From: Saccopteryx bilineata
Taxonomy: Eukaryota > Chordata > Mammalia > Chiroptera > Emballonuridae
Direction of reading: 5' to 3'
Assembly (NCBI RefSeq): GCF_036850765.1
Contig: NC_089496.1
Coordinates: forward strand, 49,342,113-49,406,112
DNA length: 64,000 bases
The notes under the pieces are model-generated. The model was not told the DNA's origin. It searched no databases and was given only the letters and a program-made list of their open reading frames with translations. The number at the start of each line of letters is the position of its first letter. Position 1 is the stretch's first letter. Below, one piece after another: positions 44,920 through 57,000 of this stretch. A program made the translations under genes and the position numbers.

Positions 44920-47453
44920 CAGTGGTACCTTGAGATACAAGTTTAATTCATTCTGTAACCGAGCTCGTAAGTCGTCAACTCGTATATCAAACAAATTTCT
45001 CCCATTTAAAATAACTGAAATAGATTTAATCCATTCCAGCCCTGTGAAACATCCCCAAACCATCCTAAATTATGAAAAAAGACATGTTTTTAATTAAGAA
45101 ACACACATGTATACTTCACCAATGCACAACAAAATATATGAAATAAAAGAAAAAAGTGTTATTTAATACTGTATTCTTACCTTGGAGACAGATGAGTGCG
45201 GCTAACAGAGGTGAATGGCAGAGGAGGAGGGAGGGAGGAAGGGATGCAGGCACTGTGGACACGTAAACTAAAACTGCACTTTCTTAACCCTAAATGTAAA
45301 CTAAAACTGGATTTTCTTTACTTTATACAAAACTAAAACTGCACTTTCTTTACTTAAAATGAAACCACAAAAACTTAATTGTAAAAAAAAATGCACTTTC
45401 TTAATTTTAAACTTAACCTAAGCTTAACATTACATATTTTTCATTTAATCATCACTTGTTTTTCCCTTTTTGGCTGCACTTTCGGCACTTTCACTTGCAG
45501 GACTTTGGAATAAAAACCTATCCAAAGAGGTTTGCTTTTGCCTGCCTTTTAAAATATTGTGAAAATGTGACAAACAAGTGTCATTAAAAAGTGCTGAAGC
45601 ACGACCAGTTGCAACTTTTTCTGGGTGTTTCTTTTCAATGGTACTTGAAAGCTTCTCCCACATTGCCGGCATGTCTTTAATTTCACTTGTAGAATCACTT
45701 CCTCCGACTCTACCGCCTCCTCACTACTAATCTCTTGCAGAAGCTCCATATGTTGCATCACCTATAGCTCCTTCAACTTCTCAGTTGAGAGTTCCTCCTC
45801 ATGTTCCTTGATGAGCTCATTTACATCACCCTCATCTACCTCCAGACCCATTGACTTTCCGAAGGACACAATCTCTTCCAATGCTTCTACCTCAGTCTCG
45901 GTCTCTGGTTCGAATCCTTCGAAGTCCCTGTCTGCAACAACATCAGGCCATAACTTTTTCCATGCTGAGTTCAAGGTTCTTCTTGTAACCTCTTGCCATG
46001 CCAAGTCAATAATGTGTAAACATATCACGATGTTGTAGTGATCTTTCCAATACTCTTGAAGGGTTAAATTTGTATTCTTAGTCACCTCAAAGCAGCGGCG
46101 GAACAAGTGCTTTGTGTAAAGCTTTTTAAAGTTGGAAATGACCTGCTGATCCATAGGTTGCAAGATTTAAGTCATGTTGGGTGGGAGGTAGAGGACTTTC
46201 ACAAATTTGAACTCATCAAGAATGTCATCTTCAAGACCAGGTGGGTGGGCTGGAGCATTTTCAAGGATTAGTAATGCTTTCATCGGGAGTTTATTTTCTT
46301 GAAGATATTTCTTCACTGCAAGACCAAAGAGGAGATTTACCCATTCAATAAAAAACTGCCGCGTAACCCATGCCCTAGCATTGGTGCGCCACATAACCTG
46401 CAGTTTTTCTTTAAGAACCTTGTGAGTCTTAAAGACTCGAGGATTTTCGGAATGATACACTAGCAGTGGCTTTACTTTACAGTCACCACTAGCATTTGCA
46501 CACAATGCAAGGGTCAGATGGTCCTCCATGGGTTTATGGCTTGGCAGCTTCTTCTCCTCTGCAGTGATGAAAGTCCTTCAGGGCATTTTTTTCCAAAACA
46601 ATCCTGTTTCGTCACAGTTGAACACTTGTTGGGGGATGTAGCCCAGCAAAACGTCCTCAGCTGCCTTAACGTCAGCACTCGCAGCTTCATCATGCCTCAC
46701 CACTGAGTGGATGCCAAATCTCTTCTTGAAATTTTCAAACCAGCCATAACTTGCTTAAATGTATCTTCTGCTCTTTTGAGGTTGACGGTTCTTTCTTCTT
46801 CAAGTCGCTGTAAATAATACGTGCCTTTTCGCATATTACAGTCTCCATCACTGTATCTCCTGCCAGCTCTTTCTCTTTCACCCACACCAGCAGAAGCTTC
46901 TCCATTTCTTCATGGATATTTGTCCTTAATTGGGACAGAATTGTAGTTCCTCTTGCTGGATTTGCGCTTTTGATGGCATCCTTTTGTTTAAGGATGGTAC
47001 AAATTGTACATGTATTGCAGTCGTACAGCCTTGCCAGTTCAATCACTCGTCCACCACGCTCATGTTTTTCTTTTATTTCTTGCTTTACTTCTATCGACAT
47101 CATTCTCTTCTTCTTCTTCTCACCACTGTCCTTTCCACTCACTTTCTTTGGCCCCATGATAGCACACACAAAAAGTTAGTAAAAAATGCAAAAAATGATG
47201 CAAGAATGAGTACAGCGCACGAGATTCGACTTGATTCTGCGGGTAACACATGAGAAGCGAGAAAGAACGAGATGCTGGTGTTGTGGCTGCTGATAGTGGA
47301 CCCGTGCGCCAATGTGCCAACTAGCGGTAGCTTTCCGAATCACGACTCGTATCTCGGAATTTTGCTCGAATCTCAAACAAAAATACAGACTGAGTTGCAG
47401 CTCGTATCTTTAAAATTCGTATGTTGGTCTGCTTGTATCTCAAGGTACCACTG
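44920..47453 (-). mobile_element. Tigger-type (pogo) DNA transposon, end to end
   Basis: Ends are inverted: cagtggtaccttgagatacaa at the left and its complement 'ttgtatctcaaggtaccactg' (first 20 bases diagnostic) at the right. TA precedes the left end (44918-44919); the right flank reads TG, a single change from TA. At 2534 bp it has the length of an autonomous Tigger and holds a transposase reading on the minus strand, now broken. Confidence 0.9.
45445..47157 (-). pseudogene. Tigger transposase pseudogene
   Basis: Coding remnants run on the minus strand from the start at 47157 to about 45445. The N-terminal part (47157-46735) begins MGPKK and has a pogo/CENP-B-like helix-turn-helix. The central part (46529-46167) is the DDE catalytic region. 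In it, the position where Tigger/Jerky relatives usually carry Asp in a 'DNAPAHP'-like motif here reads Glu. A TAA stop (about 46169-46171) interrupts the usual 'PPN.T..LQPMDQ' block. The third part (46163-45762) continues with MDQQVI and an acidic tail, then shifts frame. Family proteins (TIGD group) act in the nucleus and cut DNA at TA sites. Breaks: at least one frameshift between parts one and two, one in-frame stop and a further frameshift near 45760. Not functional. Confidence 0.85.
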
Positions 47454-47455
47454 TG

Positions 47456-50103
47456 CTTGCCCTTCTTCACACAAGAACTATGCTTCTACCTAGTGTCGAG
47501 TAGAGACTTCTAGAGTTGCCATGGGCTCACTGTCCAGTCCCAGATGCATATTATTTTCTGTCTTTGGCAACGTCTCACGATTCCTTGTGACGCTGTTCTT
47601 ACCTTAAAGCTGTACAAATATGTGTGTCTCCTGGGTGCGCGGTGGTTTCCTAGAGTGTGGGGAGGCGATGCTCACGGAGGAGGTGCCGTCTGCTCCCGTG
47701 GGGCGGGAGTGCAGGGAGAGAACACAGCGGGTATGTGTCACTGAACACGTACTGTATCGGGTTCTGTGCGGGTTCTACGTGGTGTCTGTCTGCCTCGCGT
47801 CATCGCAGCGATTCTTGGAGATTAGCGCTCCTGTCCTCGTTTTAGATCAAAGGAAACAGGCTCAGAGAAGTTCAGAGGTCTGTTCACGGTCACTGTCGTG
47901 GATATTCTTAGAACCCCCTTCCGGTCGTCTTCACCAGGGCATGCATCCATTACTGCAAATGGGCTGTAGTTGCAAAGTTCTTCCGACGATGGCCCGTGGG
48001 CTGGCCCAGCTGCCCTACCCGTGCCCGCCTGCCTTGTACTGCCAAGCCTCCAGCTGCAGGCTCACTGATGCTCAGGTACAGACGCCTCGCCGCCTTCGCC
48101 TCCGGGTAAACAGACTCCTGGGTGCAATTCACACAACAGAGCTTTCCCGGCTTTGGGCTGAGACTGGTCTTCAACTGAAATCAGACCCTTGTTCGGCTAT
48201 TTCTTCTTCTCTAGGCTGCTACTTTGTTGATAAATCATTTGAACTTGAGTCTGCTTCTGGGAGAATCCGGCAGAAGACATTTACCCGCCACCATAGCGGA
48301 AGTCAAAGTTTGAACCCGTGGCTGGCTGACTCACGCGCTTTTAGTGAGCATGCTTGACCCTGTCCTGGTGTGAGCTTCGTGGTGGAGGGCGGATCCATTC
48401 AGATGTCAATTCTATACAACCACATTTCTTATTTTGCTGCAAATAAGGATGTCTCTGTTTACCTTGAATGTAGGTGTTCTTCGCCCTCTTGCAACATCTC
48501 CTACAAAGAGAAAAGGTAACATTCAGCAAGGTTGTCATGCTATTTAAAACCAGTCAACTGAAAACAGGTATGTATAGGCACACACCAGCTTCCTCTTTCT
48601 CCCACCAATGTAAAAATAGAGAGAAAATACCCGTGAACTCTTCTTTCCTACCACCCATAATGGCAATACGTAAACAAATGGAGAAAGAGTAGGTCTGGCA
48701 ATAACATACCATATGCCCCTCCAATAGAATTATCAGCAGCAACTAGAATGTCATTAGGCGTCACCACCTCAGGACTGGAGAAGTGTGTGTGTGTGCGGCA
48801 CTCACGCTGTCACTGGGCTAAGTAAGCTCTGCCTTCTGTGTTGAGTGCATGCGCTGCTATGCCCCAATGCCCCCTTCGTCCCTTGATTTGGTTCTTCTGT
48901 ACTCGAGTCCCGGTGACTATGACTACCCATCCGTTGCCTTTACAGAAAACCCTTCTGGTCTTGACTATTGGTTGTCCCTTTGCACCGAGGAGTCCTTGAG
49001 TTTGTCTCAAGGTATTAAAAATGCCCAGGGGATGTAGGGACATAGAGCCTCAAAGCAGCTGTAGCATCAAAAACATTTCTGTGAAAAAGTCCCTTTTCCA
49101 TTATTACACAACTGCTCATTTTTTCAATTAACAAAGGATAAGGTAGTCTACCGAGGAATTTTGGCTGGGATCCCCAGAATTTAAATATGTATGCTAAGTG
49201 GGAGTCTAGAAAGACCTCAGATTAATCCAGTTCTTGCGACATCTGGGGCTGAGGTTGCAGTGGGGGCGGCTAATTGGAGCTCTGACTCTGGAAGGAGCCG
49301 TTCTGTCCAAGTTTGAATCCACGGGCTCAGGTCGCAGCTGCAGGCTCAGAGTGTTTCACCGAGCCACCCTCAGCAGAAGAGTTGACAGTGCGCCCTGGAC
49401 ATGCCTCGGTGTCTGCTCTCATTCCTCTACTGCTCTCCTCCCCAATGAACGGCACCTTATATCTCACCTGATACTTCACAACTAGACTTTAAGAGACAAC
49501 CTTTTTTTTTTTTTTTTTTAATTATTTCAGGAAGAATGAGCCCCATTGTGAGCCCTGGTGGAGAGGAGTGATTTAGGTGCAGGGAGCCTCTCCACTACTC
49601 AAGCTCCTCTTTGGCTAGACTGAACGCCATGTTTTCCTCCTGCTCTTTGCTGGCCGGTCCACAGAGCTTCAAAGCAAGCACGTACGCTCAAACTCAATGA
49701 ATCCTGGAGCTCTGGGCTGGGGGCTTTTCTGTGGCAGGAACTGGCACCAAAAAAAAAAAAAAAGTGGGGAAGCTCATCAGGAACTGGGCAGATTGCTAAT
49801 GTAGAGTAAGAGGTCACACAGAGAAACTTCCCTTTTTGCTTCCTTCCTTACCTTCTGTCCTTCCTCCCTCCTCCAGTCTGAAGTGACAGGTGCCAGAAGC
49901 TCTTCGAGGGTGGGGATGACCAACCCGATCCAGGGAGAGACTGGACTTGGCCATAACCCTCAGCAGAGAGCCCAATACGATATTTTAAATTGACCCTTAA
50001 ATTCACGGAACTGAGACATATTTGTGTCGGTCGCATGTTGGTTTGAACACGTGAGGTCCTTTGGAGGAGACACTTCTTTTCATTGTAGCATCAACATAAT
50101 TTA
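47456..50103. other. Mostly single-copy DNA, no gene supported
   Basis: The 245-codon plus frame at 47620-48357 is long but overlaps a MIR-like remnant ('tagatcaaaggaaacaggct', 'agaagttcagaggtctgttc', about 47845-47885) and lacks any domain I recognise. T runs at 49501-49519 and an A run at 49749-49763 may be retroposon tails without visible bodies. Confidence 0.4.
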
Positions 50104-50212
50104 CAGGGTAGGGCAGAAGCAGGTTTGCAGTTGTGAGTATGCAAAACATCCAGTTTATGATTGTATTATTTTCCGTGAGAAGAACGGTGAACCCTACTTT
50201 TGCCCCGCCCTG
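50104..50212. mobile_element. Mariner-type MITE, 109 bp
   Basis: Left end cagggtagggcagaagcagg and right end 'ctacttttgccccgccctg' are imperfect inverted repeats of roughly 30 bases. TA lies on both sides (50102-50103 and 50213-50214). The interior 'agttgtgagtatgcaaaaca' and 'ttgtattattttccgtgaga' is familiar from short mammalian mariner derivatives. No coding capacity. Confidence 0.85.
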
Positions 50213-50214
50213 TA

Positions 50215-51514
50215 TAATGGATGTCACTCAGTCCCTGACTGTGTCTCTTCCTCTCCCTCCCTCTAGTCCATTTCCATGTACTTTAAGGAACTTTCTTCTG
50301 CACAAAATGTGTGTTATGATCTTAAACACCTCTGAATGCACTATATATATAGTCTTCTCAGGGCCCAGGAGACCTCTTTCCTGGGCATCGTGCGTTCACA
50401 TTTACATAACGAAGCTTAAATAGAGACTGGGAAAGTCTTCTGGCTTCACCGCCAGTTAGGGCTTGCACTACCTGTAACACACCAGCCGGCTTCAGAAGGC
50501 AGGTGTGCATCTCGGAGACGGCACTACCACATGGAGGCTGGGCAATACTGACAGGTGAGAGGACTTGGCTTTCTGCCCAGAGCCCCCACACACACACACA
50601 CACATGCCCCAGCAAGTGTCGTGCTCACTGCTCCCCTGCAATCACGTCACTCCATCTCCTCCTGCAGCCCCCAAACCCATCGAGTCTGGTGGGAGGTAAA
50701 GTTGGGTTTTCCGTTCAGCGTCAGTGAATGAAGTTCAATGCATTCAGTTCCCCCTGCATTTGTCTCATCTTGAATCACGGGGAGGGGGGAGTGCTGTTCT
50801 TTGAAAAGCATGGAGGGGGTCTAAGGAGGGTACCGAGGGCTCAGAAAGGAAACTTCTTTGGGAAGCCTCGACCAAGAGAAACACCATCTGAAAATGCCTA
50901 AGCTAACAAAACTGAGTGTAGGACATCTGCTTTTGGCCCATTCTCATTAACCACTGTGTCCCTGGAGACTGGTTTTCCTCCTAATATGGTGAAATATGCC
51001 AAAAACAAGTAAATTCTCCTGTGGGATTTAAAGGATTTAACTGAATCACATGGAAAGTTACCAGATATCCTGAATGATTTATGTGGTGGAGGCATGGTTC
51101 TATTTGGATGAACTTCTTGCTGGATCACAGGAAAAAGAAAGTAAAATATTCACTCTATACTCACCAAGTGGTTCCAAGGGCCCGGCCTTGAGAAAAGACA
51201 TCGTTTGTTTTAAAAGTTAGTTTAGAAATGAGGGGAAAAGAAAATCATATTTTTGTAGTAAGAGTTATCACAGTGCCATTTTTTTTCCATCAGTGCTCTG
51301 AATAGTCACTTTTCTTGTTAGTACATCATTTAATTGCTCATAAATAAGAAAAAGGTGTGTAAATGTGGTCTTCATCTAAGTGTTAACACATTGAATGGAA
51401 GTATGAAGTCCTTCAAAGTCATACCTCACAAGTTAAAACACACGAGATACATTTTAGAAGCTGGAAACCACATGGGGAGGCTGGGACCCGGACACATGAC
51501 CTTGTCCCTCAAAA
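50215..51514. other. No gene recognised
   Basis: A short (CA)n lies at 50587-50604. Frames of 60-98 codons carry no signature. No clear repeats. Confidence 0.35.
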
Positions 51515-51530
51515 AGCTACAGCATCTTTT

Positions 51531-51748
51531 TTTCAAAGTGAGAAGCGGGGGGGGGGGGGGGGGGGGGGGGGCGGCAGGCAGACAGACTCCTGCATGCGCC
51601 CAACCAGGATCCACCCAGCATGCCCACTAAAGGAGAGGGGGAAGGGGTGGAGAAGCAGATGGGTGCTTCTGTGCCCTAGCTGGAAATCGAACCCGGGACT
51701 TCCACACGCCAGGCCGATGCTCTAGCGCTGAGCCAACTGGCCAGGGCC
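51531..51748 (-). mobile_element. VES-type SINE with internal deletion and G25 run
   Basis: Right end 'ccaactggccagggc' is the head complement; left part is 'cagacagactcctgcatgcg'. The extended body between 'cagcatgcccact' and 'gggaaggggtggagaagc' is missing (about 150 bp shorter than full copies). A homopolymer of 25 G occupies 51547-51571, in the place of the usual 'aagctggaaatggggaga' region. The perfect 16-bp duplication agctacagcatctttt (51515-51530 and 51749-51764) shows it is young. Confidence 0.88.
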
Positions 51749-51942
51749 AGCTACAGCATCTTTTAAAAGTTAAAATTCAGGTCCGCTTACAAAGGCACCT
51801 GTCCATTCTCAGCCCTACTTTAAAACGGAACAGCAGAAATGAATTCTACTGAGTTCTGTTCCCATCTTAGTGACCCCAGGAAAGTCCGCAGAAACTACGC
51901 TTCTCAATCAAACATCCATTTAACCATTTATGACAAAGACCC

Positions 51943-52133
51943 CAGGGTCTTCAAACTTTTTATAAAAACCGCCCACTTTTGCAGTGCTGGTCAACCTGGT
52001 CCCTACCGCGCAACCAAACAGCGCTGCGATTGGCCCACCATGAAAGCTGGACCGCCCACTAGTGGGCAGTAGGGACCAGGTTGACCAGCACTGCAAAAGT
52101 GGGCGGTTTTTATAAAAAGTTTGACGACCCCTG
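51943..52133. mobile_element. Fold-back MITE, copy 2, 191 bp
   Basis: Same element as at 37510-37701, in the same orientation. The left arm start is slightly altered (cagggtcttcaaac) and the right arm intact (gtttgacgacccctg). Arms pair over about 65 bases. The loop differs from copy 1 at roughly seven positions. No matching 8-bp flank (aaagaccc versus caaggcat). Confidence 0.87.
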
Positions 52134-52141
52134 CAAGGCAT

Positions 52142-52458
52142 CTTCCATTAGAGAGGCAAGAATTCTCCAAAAAATCTTATATATTATAAAGAAAAGAACA
52201 GTCTGCTTTAAAAAAAGAATAGATCTGGGAAGGGGGGTCCAAATGGAGTTCACGTCACCACGGTCACGTGCCACCCTTCAGCGTGTGCGCCAGTTGCGGG
52301 CGCCGTGGGGAAGACTGGATTACTCTCGATGTGTTCCCCTCTGCACTCGATTTAATAAATTCCTACGAGCAGTGTCCCTAATCCTAATACCGTCTGAAAG
52401 GCAGCAGGGGTCCAAGGAGGGAATTTGGGTGCCTTAGAGTAACTAACCTTCTTGGTTT
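52142..52458. other. No gene recognised
   Basis: About 320 bases of unrecognised sequence. The 118-codon frame that crosses it begins inside the fold-back MITE and is not credible. Confidence 0.35.
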
Positions 52459-52473
52459 AGAAATACAGTTCTT

Positions 52474-52691
52474 TTTTTTTTTTTACAATTTATTTATTTT
52501 TTACATTTTATTTATTCATTTTTTTAGAGAGGGGAGACACAGAGAGAGGAAAGAGATAGAGAAAACAGAGGGAAGAGCAGGAAGCATCAACTCCCATATG
52601 TGCCTTGACCAGGCAAGCCTGGGGTTTCGAACCGGCGACCTCAGCATTTCCAGGTCGACGCTTTTACCCACTGCGCCACCGCAGGTCAGGC
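52474..52691 (-). mobile_element. VES-type SINE, short form
   Basis: T-rich left end, purine-rich (gagaga) segment, 'catcaactcccatatgtgcc' and the head complement 'ccaccgcaggtcaggc'. Its B-box complement 'ggtttcgaaccggcgacctc' is intact. A perfect 15-bp duplication, agaaatacagttctt, is at 52459-52473 and 52692-52706. Confidence 0.93.
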
Positions 52692-52706
52692 AGAAATACA
52701 GTTCTT

Positions 52707-53239
52707 AAAATATGAAGGTGTAAAGGTCATTTTGAGAAACGGCTGAAAGGAAAGAAAAAGAGAGCATGCCTTCCACACACACTTCATCTTGCATTGAGTT
52801 CCGAGGTTCCAAAAACGTTATGGCTGGAGCATCGTGATGGGAGAATTTCCATGAGGTCCGTAAAGCACAGCCATGATCAGCGGAAGGAGAGAAACAGGCT
52901 CCGGCCTTGGGCAGTGACATACTTCCTTTTCCCGGTGCCCAGTTAATCTAGCCCATCGGAACGACCTTTGCCCTTGTTTTTAAGTTGGTTTATAAAAAAA
53001 ACAACAATAGGAAATGGCACTGCTAGGAGCTTTTCAGTACTGGAAATGCTATCAAATAGCATTTCCCCCCACCCCCCCTCCCAAAAAAAAAACCTCCAAA
53101 AATATAATATACAGCAAATTCAAGTTTTAAGTGCTCTTGGAGCCCGAAAGGCAAAGGAGGAAATGCTGATTACTGGGGGAGAAGTGACGGAGGAGTTGGG
53201 TGGGGAGGGAAGTGGGAAGGGAAGGCTAGAGGTTTAATT
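52707..53239. other. No gene recognised
   Basis: Contains C-rich and A-rich runs at 53067-53093. No repeat family or coding signature. Confidence 0.35.
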
Positions 53240-54010
53240 TCCAACAGCAGCGATTCTGAAGCCAAGAGTATATTGCTGACCCAGGCCTGATAAAATGTGC
53301 AGGGATTTCCAGCAATCCTCAGTCAGCTGACCTGTTCAAGGGGAAAAACAACAACTTTAAAATAATAACGTGAGGCTGTAAATATAATTCCTTATCTGGG
53401 GTTCTGGGGTTCTATGCCTCGATGTGAATAGCTGTCTACAGATCGTCTTATTTCTCTCTGGGAAAAGCTTCCAGCCCAGGGACTGCCTTGACCTCAGGAG
53501 GTTAGCAGAAGAAAATGCTATATTTTTATGTGACAGACTGATGTAGATTTTATTCAGTAGCCAATCAGATGTCTATCCAGATGCTATCAATTACATAAAA
53601 AGGACAAATGGACATCTCCACCTGATTGCTGGTTATGTGGCGGTTCTGTTCTCTTTCTAGAAAGCGTTTTCCTTTGAGCCATTTCACACGTTTGCTGTCA
53701 GAATGAAGTGGTTTTACCAGTAACACCGACTGAGCTATATACATTGCCTTACTAATCTGACCTTTCGTCGGTTTGGCTACCTAACCGCACTGTGTAAAAT
53801 TTTGCACTCTGTTCACTTTTGATTGAACCTTGCAATGACCAAATGGCAGAAAAATGGCCTTTACAAGGACATGAGTCCAACTGAAACTTGGCAAGATAGA
53901 AATCATTTAATTTTGGGAGGTTGTGTTCTATCTAAGAGCCTTCTCTGTGGTTTGTGTACCCTGAGAGTGATCTTCTGTCTATCCAAGTCGTAGCTGAATA
54001 AAGCGATAGA
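53240..54010. promoter_or_regulatory. Candidate conserved non-coding region
   Basis: 770 repeat-free bases with even composition and many short developmental-factor-like words: 'gccaatcagatg', 'ctatcaattacataaa', 'acagactgatg', 'cctgattgctgg' and 'gttcaaggg'. No open frame of note, no SINE or L1 trace. This could be an enhancer of a neighbour outside the window. The inference is weak without a cross-species alignment. Confidence 0.25.
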
Positions 54011-54309
54011 TAACAACATGCTCTGTGTTTCCAAGACACACAATAGGGTGCATGGTGGGGATGCACTGCCTCCCCACCCTTTACCAGGCTGGCTGGGGGG
54101 AAGTTTGTTTGAAAGCTTGTCTATACCAAGAGGATTTTATTGCATTAACCAAGTCACACGACAGAAGCTGTCAACTTTTTGTTGGGTGTTAAAAATTACC
54201 TCCCGAATGACTACATTTTCTTTTCTGTTAAATTATCAGTTTATGTTTTCTAGTACCAAGGAGAGAGTAGATTATTTTCAGCAGAAGTAATCCAGCTATT
54301 TTTTTTTCC

Positions 54310-54313
<4 letters not shown>

Positions 54314-54342
<29 letters not shown>
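54314..54342. repeat. (AG)n microsatellite
   Basis: About fourteen AG units after a T run. Confidence 0.9.
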
Positions 54343-54345
<3 letters not shown>

Positions 54346-54939
54346 CAACTAGTTTTGTTATTTTCCTAGAAAGAATGACCTCAATATCAACCATCATTTT
54401 CCAGATACGACTTTGGCAACCTCACTAAATCCACGGGAACTGTGTGCTGGGCCTCGTTGTTGACTTAAACCTTTGCTAATCCTAAACATTCCCAACTTTC
54501 CAAAATTTGGGTCTATTTGTTCCTGTACTTTAACCTGCCTTGCCTTTCCTCCAGAAAAAAAGCAGGTCCTGGCCGAGGTCTCTGAAACACTAAACAAAAA
54601 AGGTCTGTGATCATAGGGAACTTCCACAGAGAAATAGAATGATTTTCAATAAAAATTTAGTAAGAATATAGTTTGGTGTCCGGTGAAGAGGGTGACAGGG
54701 CTCATTATATTGGTCTGTGATTGACTTTAGAATATTTTAAGATGAACTTCAAGGGGATAAATTCTGTGTTAATTTCCTTTCCTACTCTAATTTAGGCTAG
54801 TTACTAGTTGAAACTTCCTTAGCCAAGGTTGGTTGATTAACATTTGAAAAACTCTAAGCGAAGGTCTCCAGGAAGTTAAGACAAGGTGGGGTGAGCAAGA
54901 GGGTAAACAAACTCCTAGAATTTTCCTCCTTGAACAATC
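54343..54939. other. No gene recognised
   Basis: AT-moderate DNA, no recognised family or coding frame. Confidence 0.3.
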
Positions 54940-55444
54940 CCCCCCACCACCACCTTGAAGGTGGGCTGAACCAAGCAACTTGCTTTAACAAATGGAATAT
55001 AGCAAGAGGAATGAGATGTCACTCCTGAGATTAACGTATAAGGGGCTGTGACTTCCATTTGGACAGCAGCATTCTCTCTCGCCTTCTAGGCTTGTTGGTT
55101 TTAATGAAACTACTGCCACGATGGACAGGGAGACATACACGGCTAGCAACAGAGCGTGGCCTCCGGGCAAAGAGAAGTTGAGACCCCTGGTCCAAAAACC
55201 TCCAACGCACTGAATCCTACCAGTCACCACCAGAGTGAGCTGGGGAGCTGTTCCTTCTCAAGTTGAGCCATGAAATGACGGTGAACCCAGCTAACACCTT
55301 GACTGTAGCCTAAGAGAGAGCCAGAAGCAGAGCACCCCACTAAGCTGTGCCTGGTTCCTGGCCCATCAAAACTGGGAGCTAACAAGTATTGTTTTAAAAC
55401 ATTAAGTCTCAGGGTAATTTGTTATGCAGCAATAGCTAACTGAC
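54940..55444 (+). mobile_element. MLT1-type (MaLR) LTR, diverged
   Basis: 'tgctttaacaaatggaatat', 'gaccagagtgagc'-like middle text, 'cctaagagagagccagaagc', 'agctgtgcctggttcctggc', 'tgttttaaaacattaagtct' and the closing 'gcaatagctaactgacac' follow the order of a full MLT1 LTR in sense orientation. Confidence 0.7.
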
Positions 55445-56684
55445 ACAAAACAGCTACAAAGATAATGTTTTAATCTGTGCCAGTTGATCGAACTATATAT
55501 ACTCATACTAGGTGAATTACATGGCATGTGAATGATACCATACTAAAGCTATTTTTAAAAATGTGTGCTAAAGCATGTGTTAAATAGCATAAATAATATT
55601 GGAAACACATATGCAAATATCTGTGAAGGGAGTGGGATACAGAATATATGAATTGGCTGTTAACAACGTGGAGTACGGTATCTCTGCCTCTGCATGTAAT
55701 TGGCCTAAGACTATAGTGAGCCCAGAGTCCAATAGGCTTCTAAATGGTGCCCTGGACCTAGGTAGGTTCTTGGTCAGCCCTGGATTTGGCCATCACATGG
55801 AGAGATTATGTGGCTTGATTTTACTGAGGTTAGCTAAGATCTATTGCTGGAACACTATGGCCTTTGTCTCGAGTAAAACCTTCCATCAAGCTACTTGTCA
55901 AGGGGTCTGAAGGACAGAGCCATACTTCCCTGAGCATATAAGAGCAGATTGCGAGGCTCCTTTGTGCCTGTGTGTTCACAGTGGCTCGTCTGGGAGGCAG
56001 AATTGGGTCAGAGACTTGCTTTCATTGTGACACGCTTTCTGCTACTGAGGATATGAGAAATCTGTAGCTTGCACCTTTTTCTAACAGAGGCTAAAGAAAT
56101 CCACCAAAAGGAAAGAGACGACCAGTGAATGACCAAGTAGACTCAGGCCATCCCTGCAACAGAGTTGCTGTGCCAAGAGGTTAATGCATCAGATGACTGA
56201 CTGTCTCCCTTGCGGGATAAAAGGGCCCATATGTCCCCTAGCCTCTTTATTTCTTATGGTGAATAATGGATTAAACCAGCCCTGCAGCCAAGCCATCAGT
56301 TAATTTAAGCAGCCTTAGAGAAACCACGGTGCCAGCCATTCTCTCCCTGGAAAACGTTCCACGGTTTCCCAGAACTCAGTCCAACTCCTTGTCTTGAACA
56401 GGAGGCTCTTACAACTTTCGTTTTCATCCCCTCTCATACACCAAATGGGACAAGTTCTGAGAAGTGGGCAGTCCTTGTATGATCATTTCTTGCTTCCCTT
56501 TCTCTGCTCAGTTCATTCCATCCATCTGAACGATCTTCCCACTCATTAACTCTGGACAAGTAGCACCTATTATCTCCCAGGCTCGGGTACAAAGATAAAT
56601 AGAGGATGGTGTGCCCGTAAGAAGCGTCTTGTTTAATGTGTGACTTGGCCATCTCCGCAAGCAATTTTCAGCACCATTTGGTGA
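55445..56684. other. No gene recognised
   Basis: A 103-codon plus frame (55599-55910) has no known motif. Some of 55900-56290 has LTR-like features ('gagcatataagagcagattg') but I cannot define ends. Confidence 0.3.
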
Positions 56685-56689
56685 GTGAT

Positions 56690-57000
56690 ATGATAGGTTT
56701 CTGTGGGTGGATTAAATATGACCGTCAATTCTTTGTGGCTCCTCCTATTAAAAAGTAGATTCTTTTCCCCTACCTCTTGGACTTGGGCTGTTCTCATGTT
56801 TTGCTGTGATCTATAGCATGGAGTGGAATTGACATGTGTCATTTCTGAGCCTTGGCCTCTGGAGACCTTGCAAGCTTCTACATTCCCTCTCGGAATCCAG
56901 CTGCCATATACTAAGCCCAGTTGAGCCTGCTGGGGAATGAGAGGTTGTGTGGAGGCGAGTTGAGGAGCCTCAGCTGATGACAGCACGGTATTAAGCATGT
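56690..57000 (+). mobile_element. MLT1-type LTR fragment, 5' part
   Basis: 'gtcaattctttgtggctcct', 'ttttcccctacctcttggac', 'ttgggctgttctcatg' and 'ctggggaatgagaggttgtg' follow the 5'-to-middle order of an MLT1 LTR. The 3' part is not visible. The 177-codon minus frame (56633-57166) across it is fortuitous. Confidence 0.55.

Noticed and set aside
47620..48357. 245-codon open frame on the plus strand
   Set aside because: Crosses a MIR-like remnant, has no motif I know and no supporting splice or promoter context.
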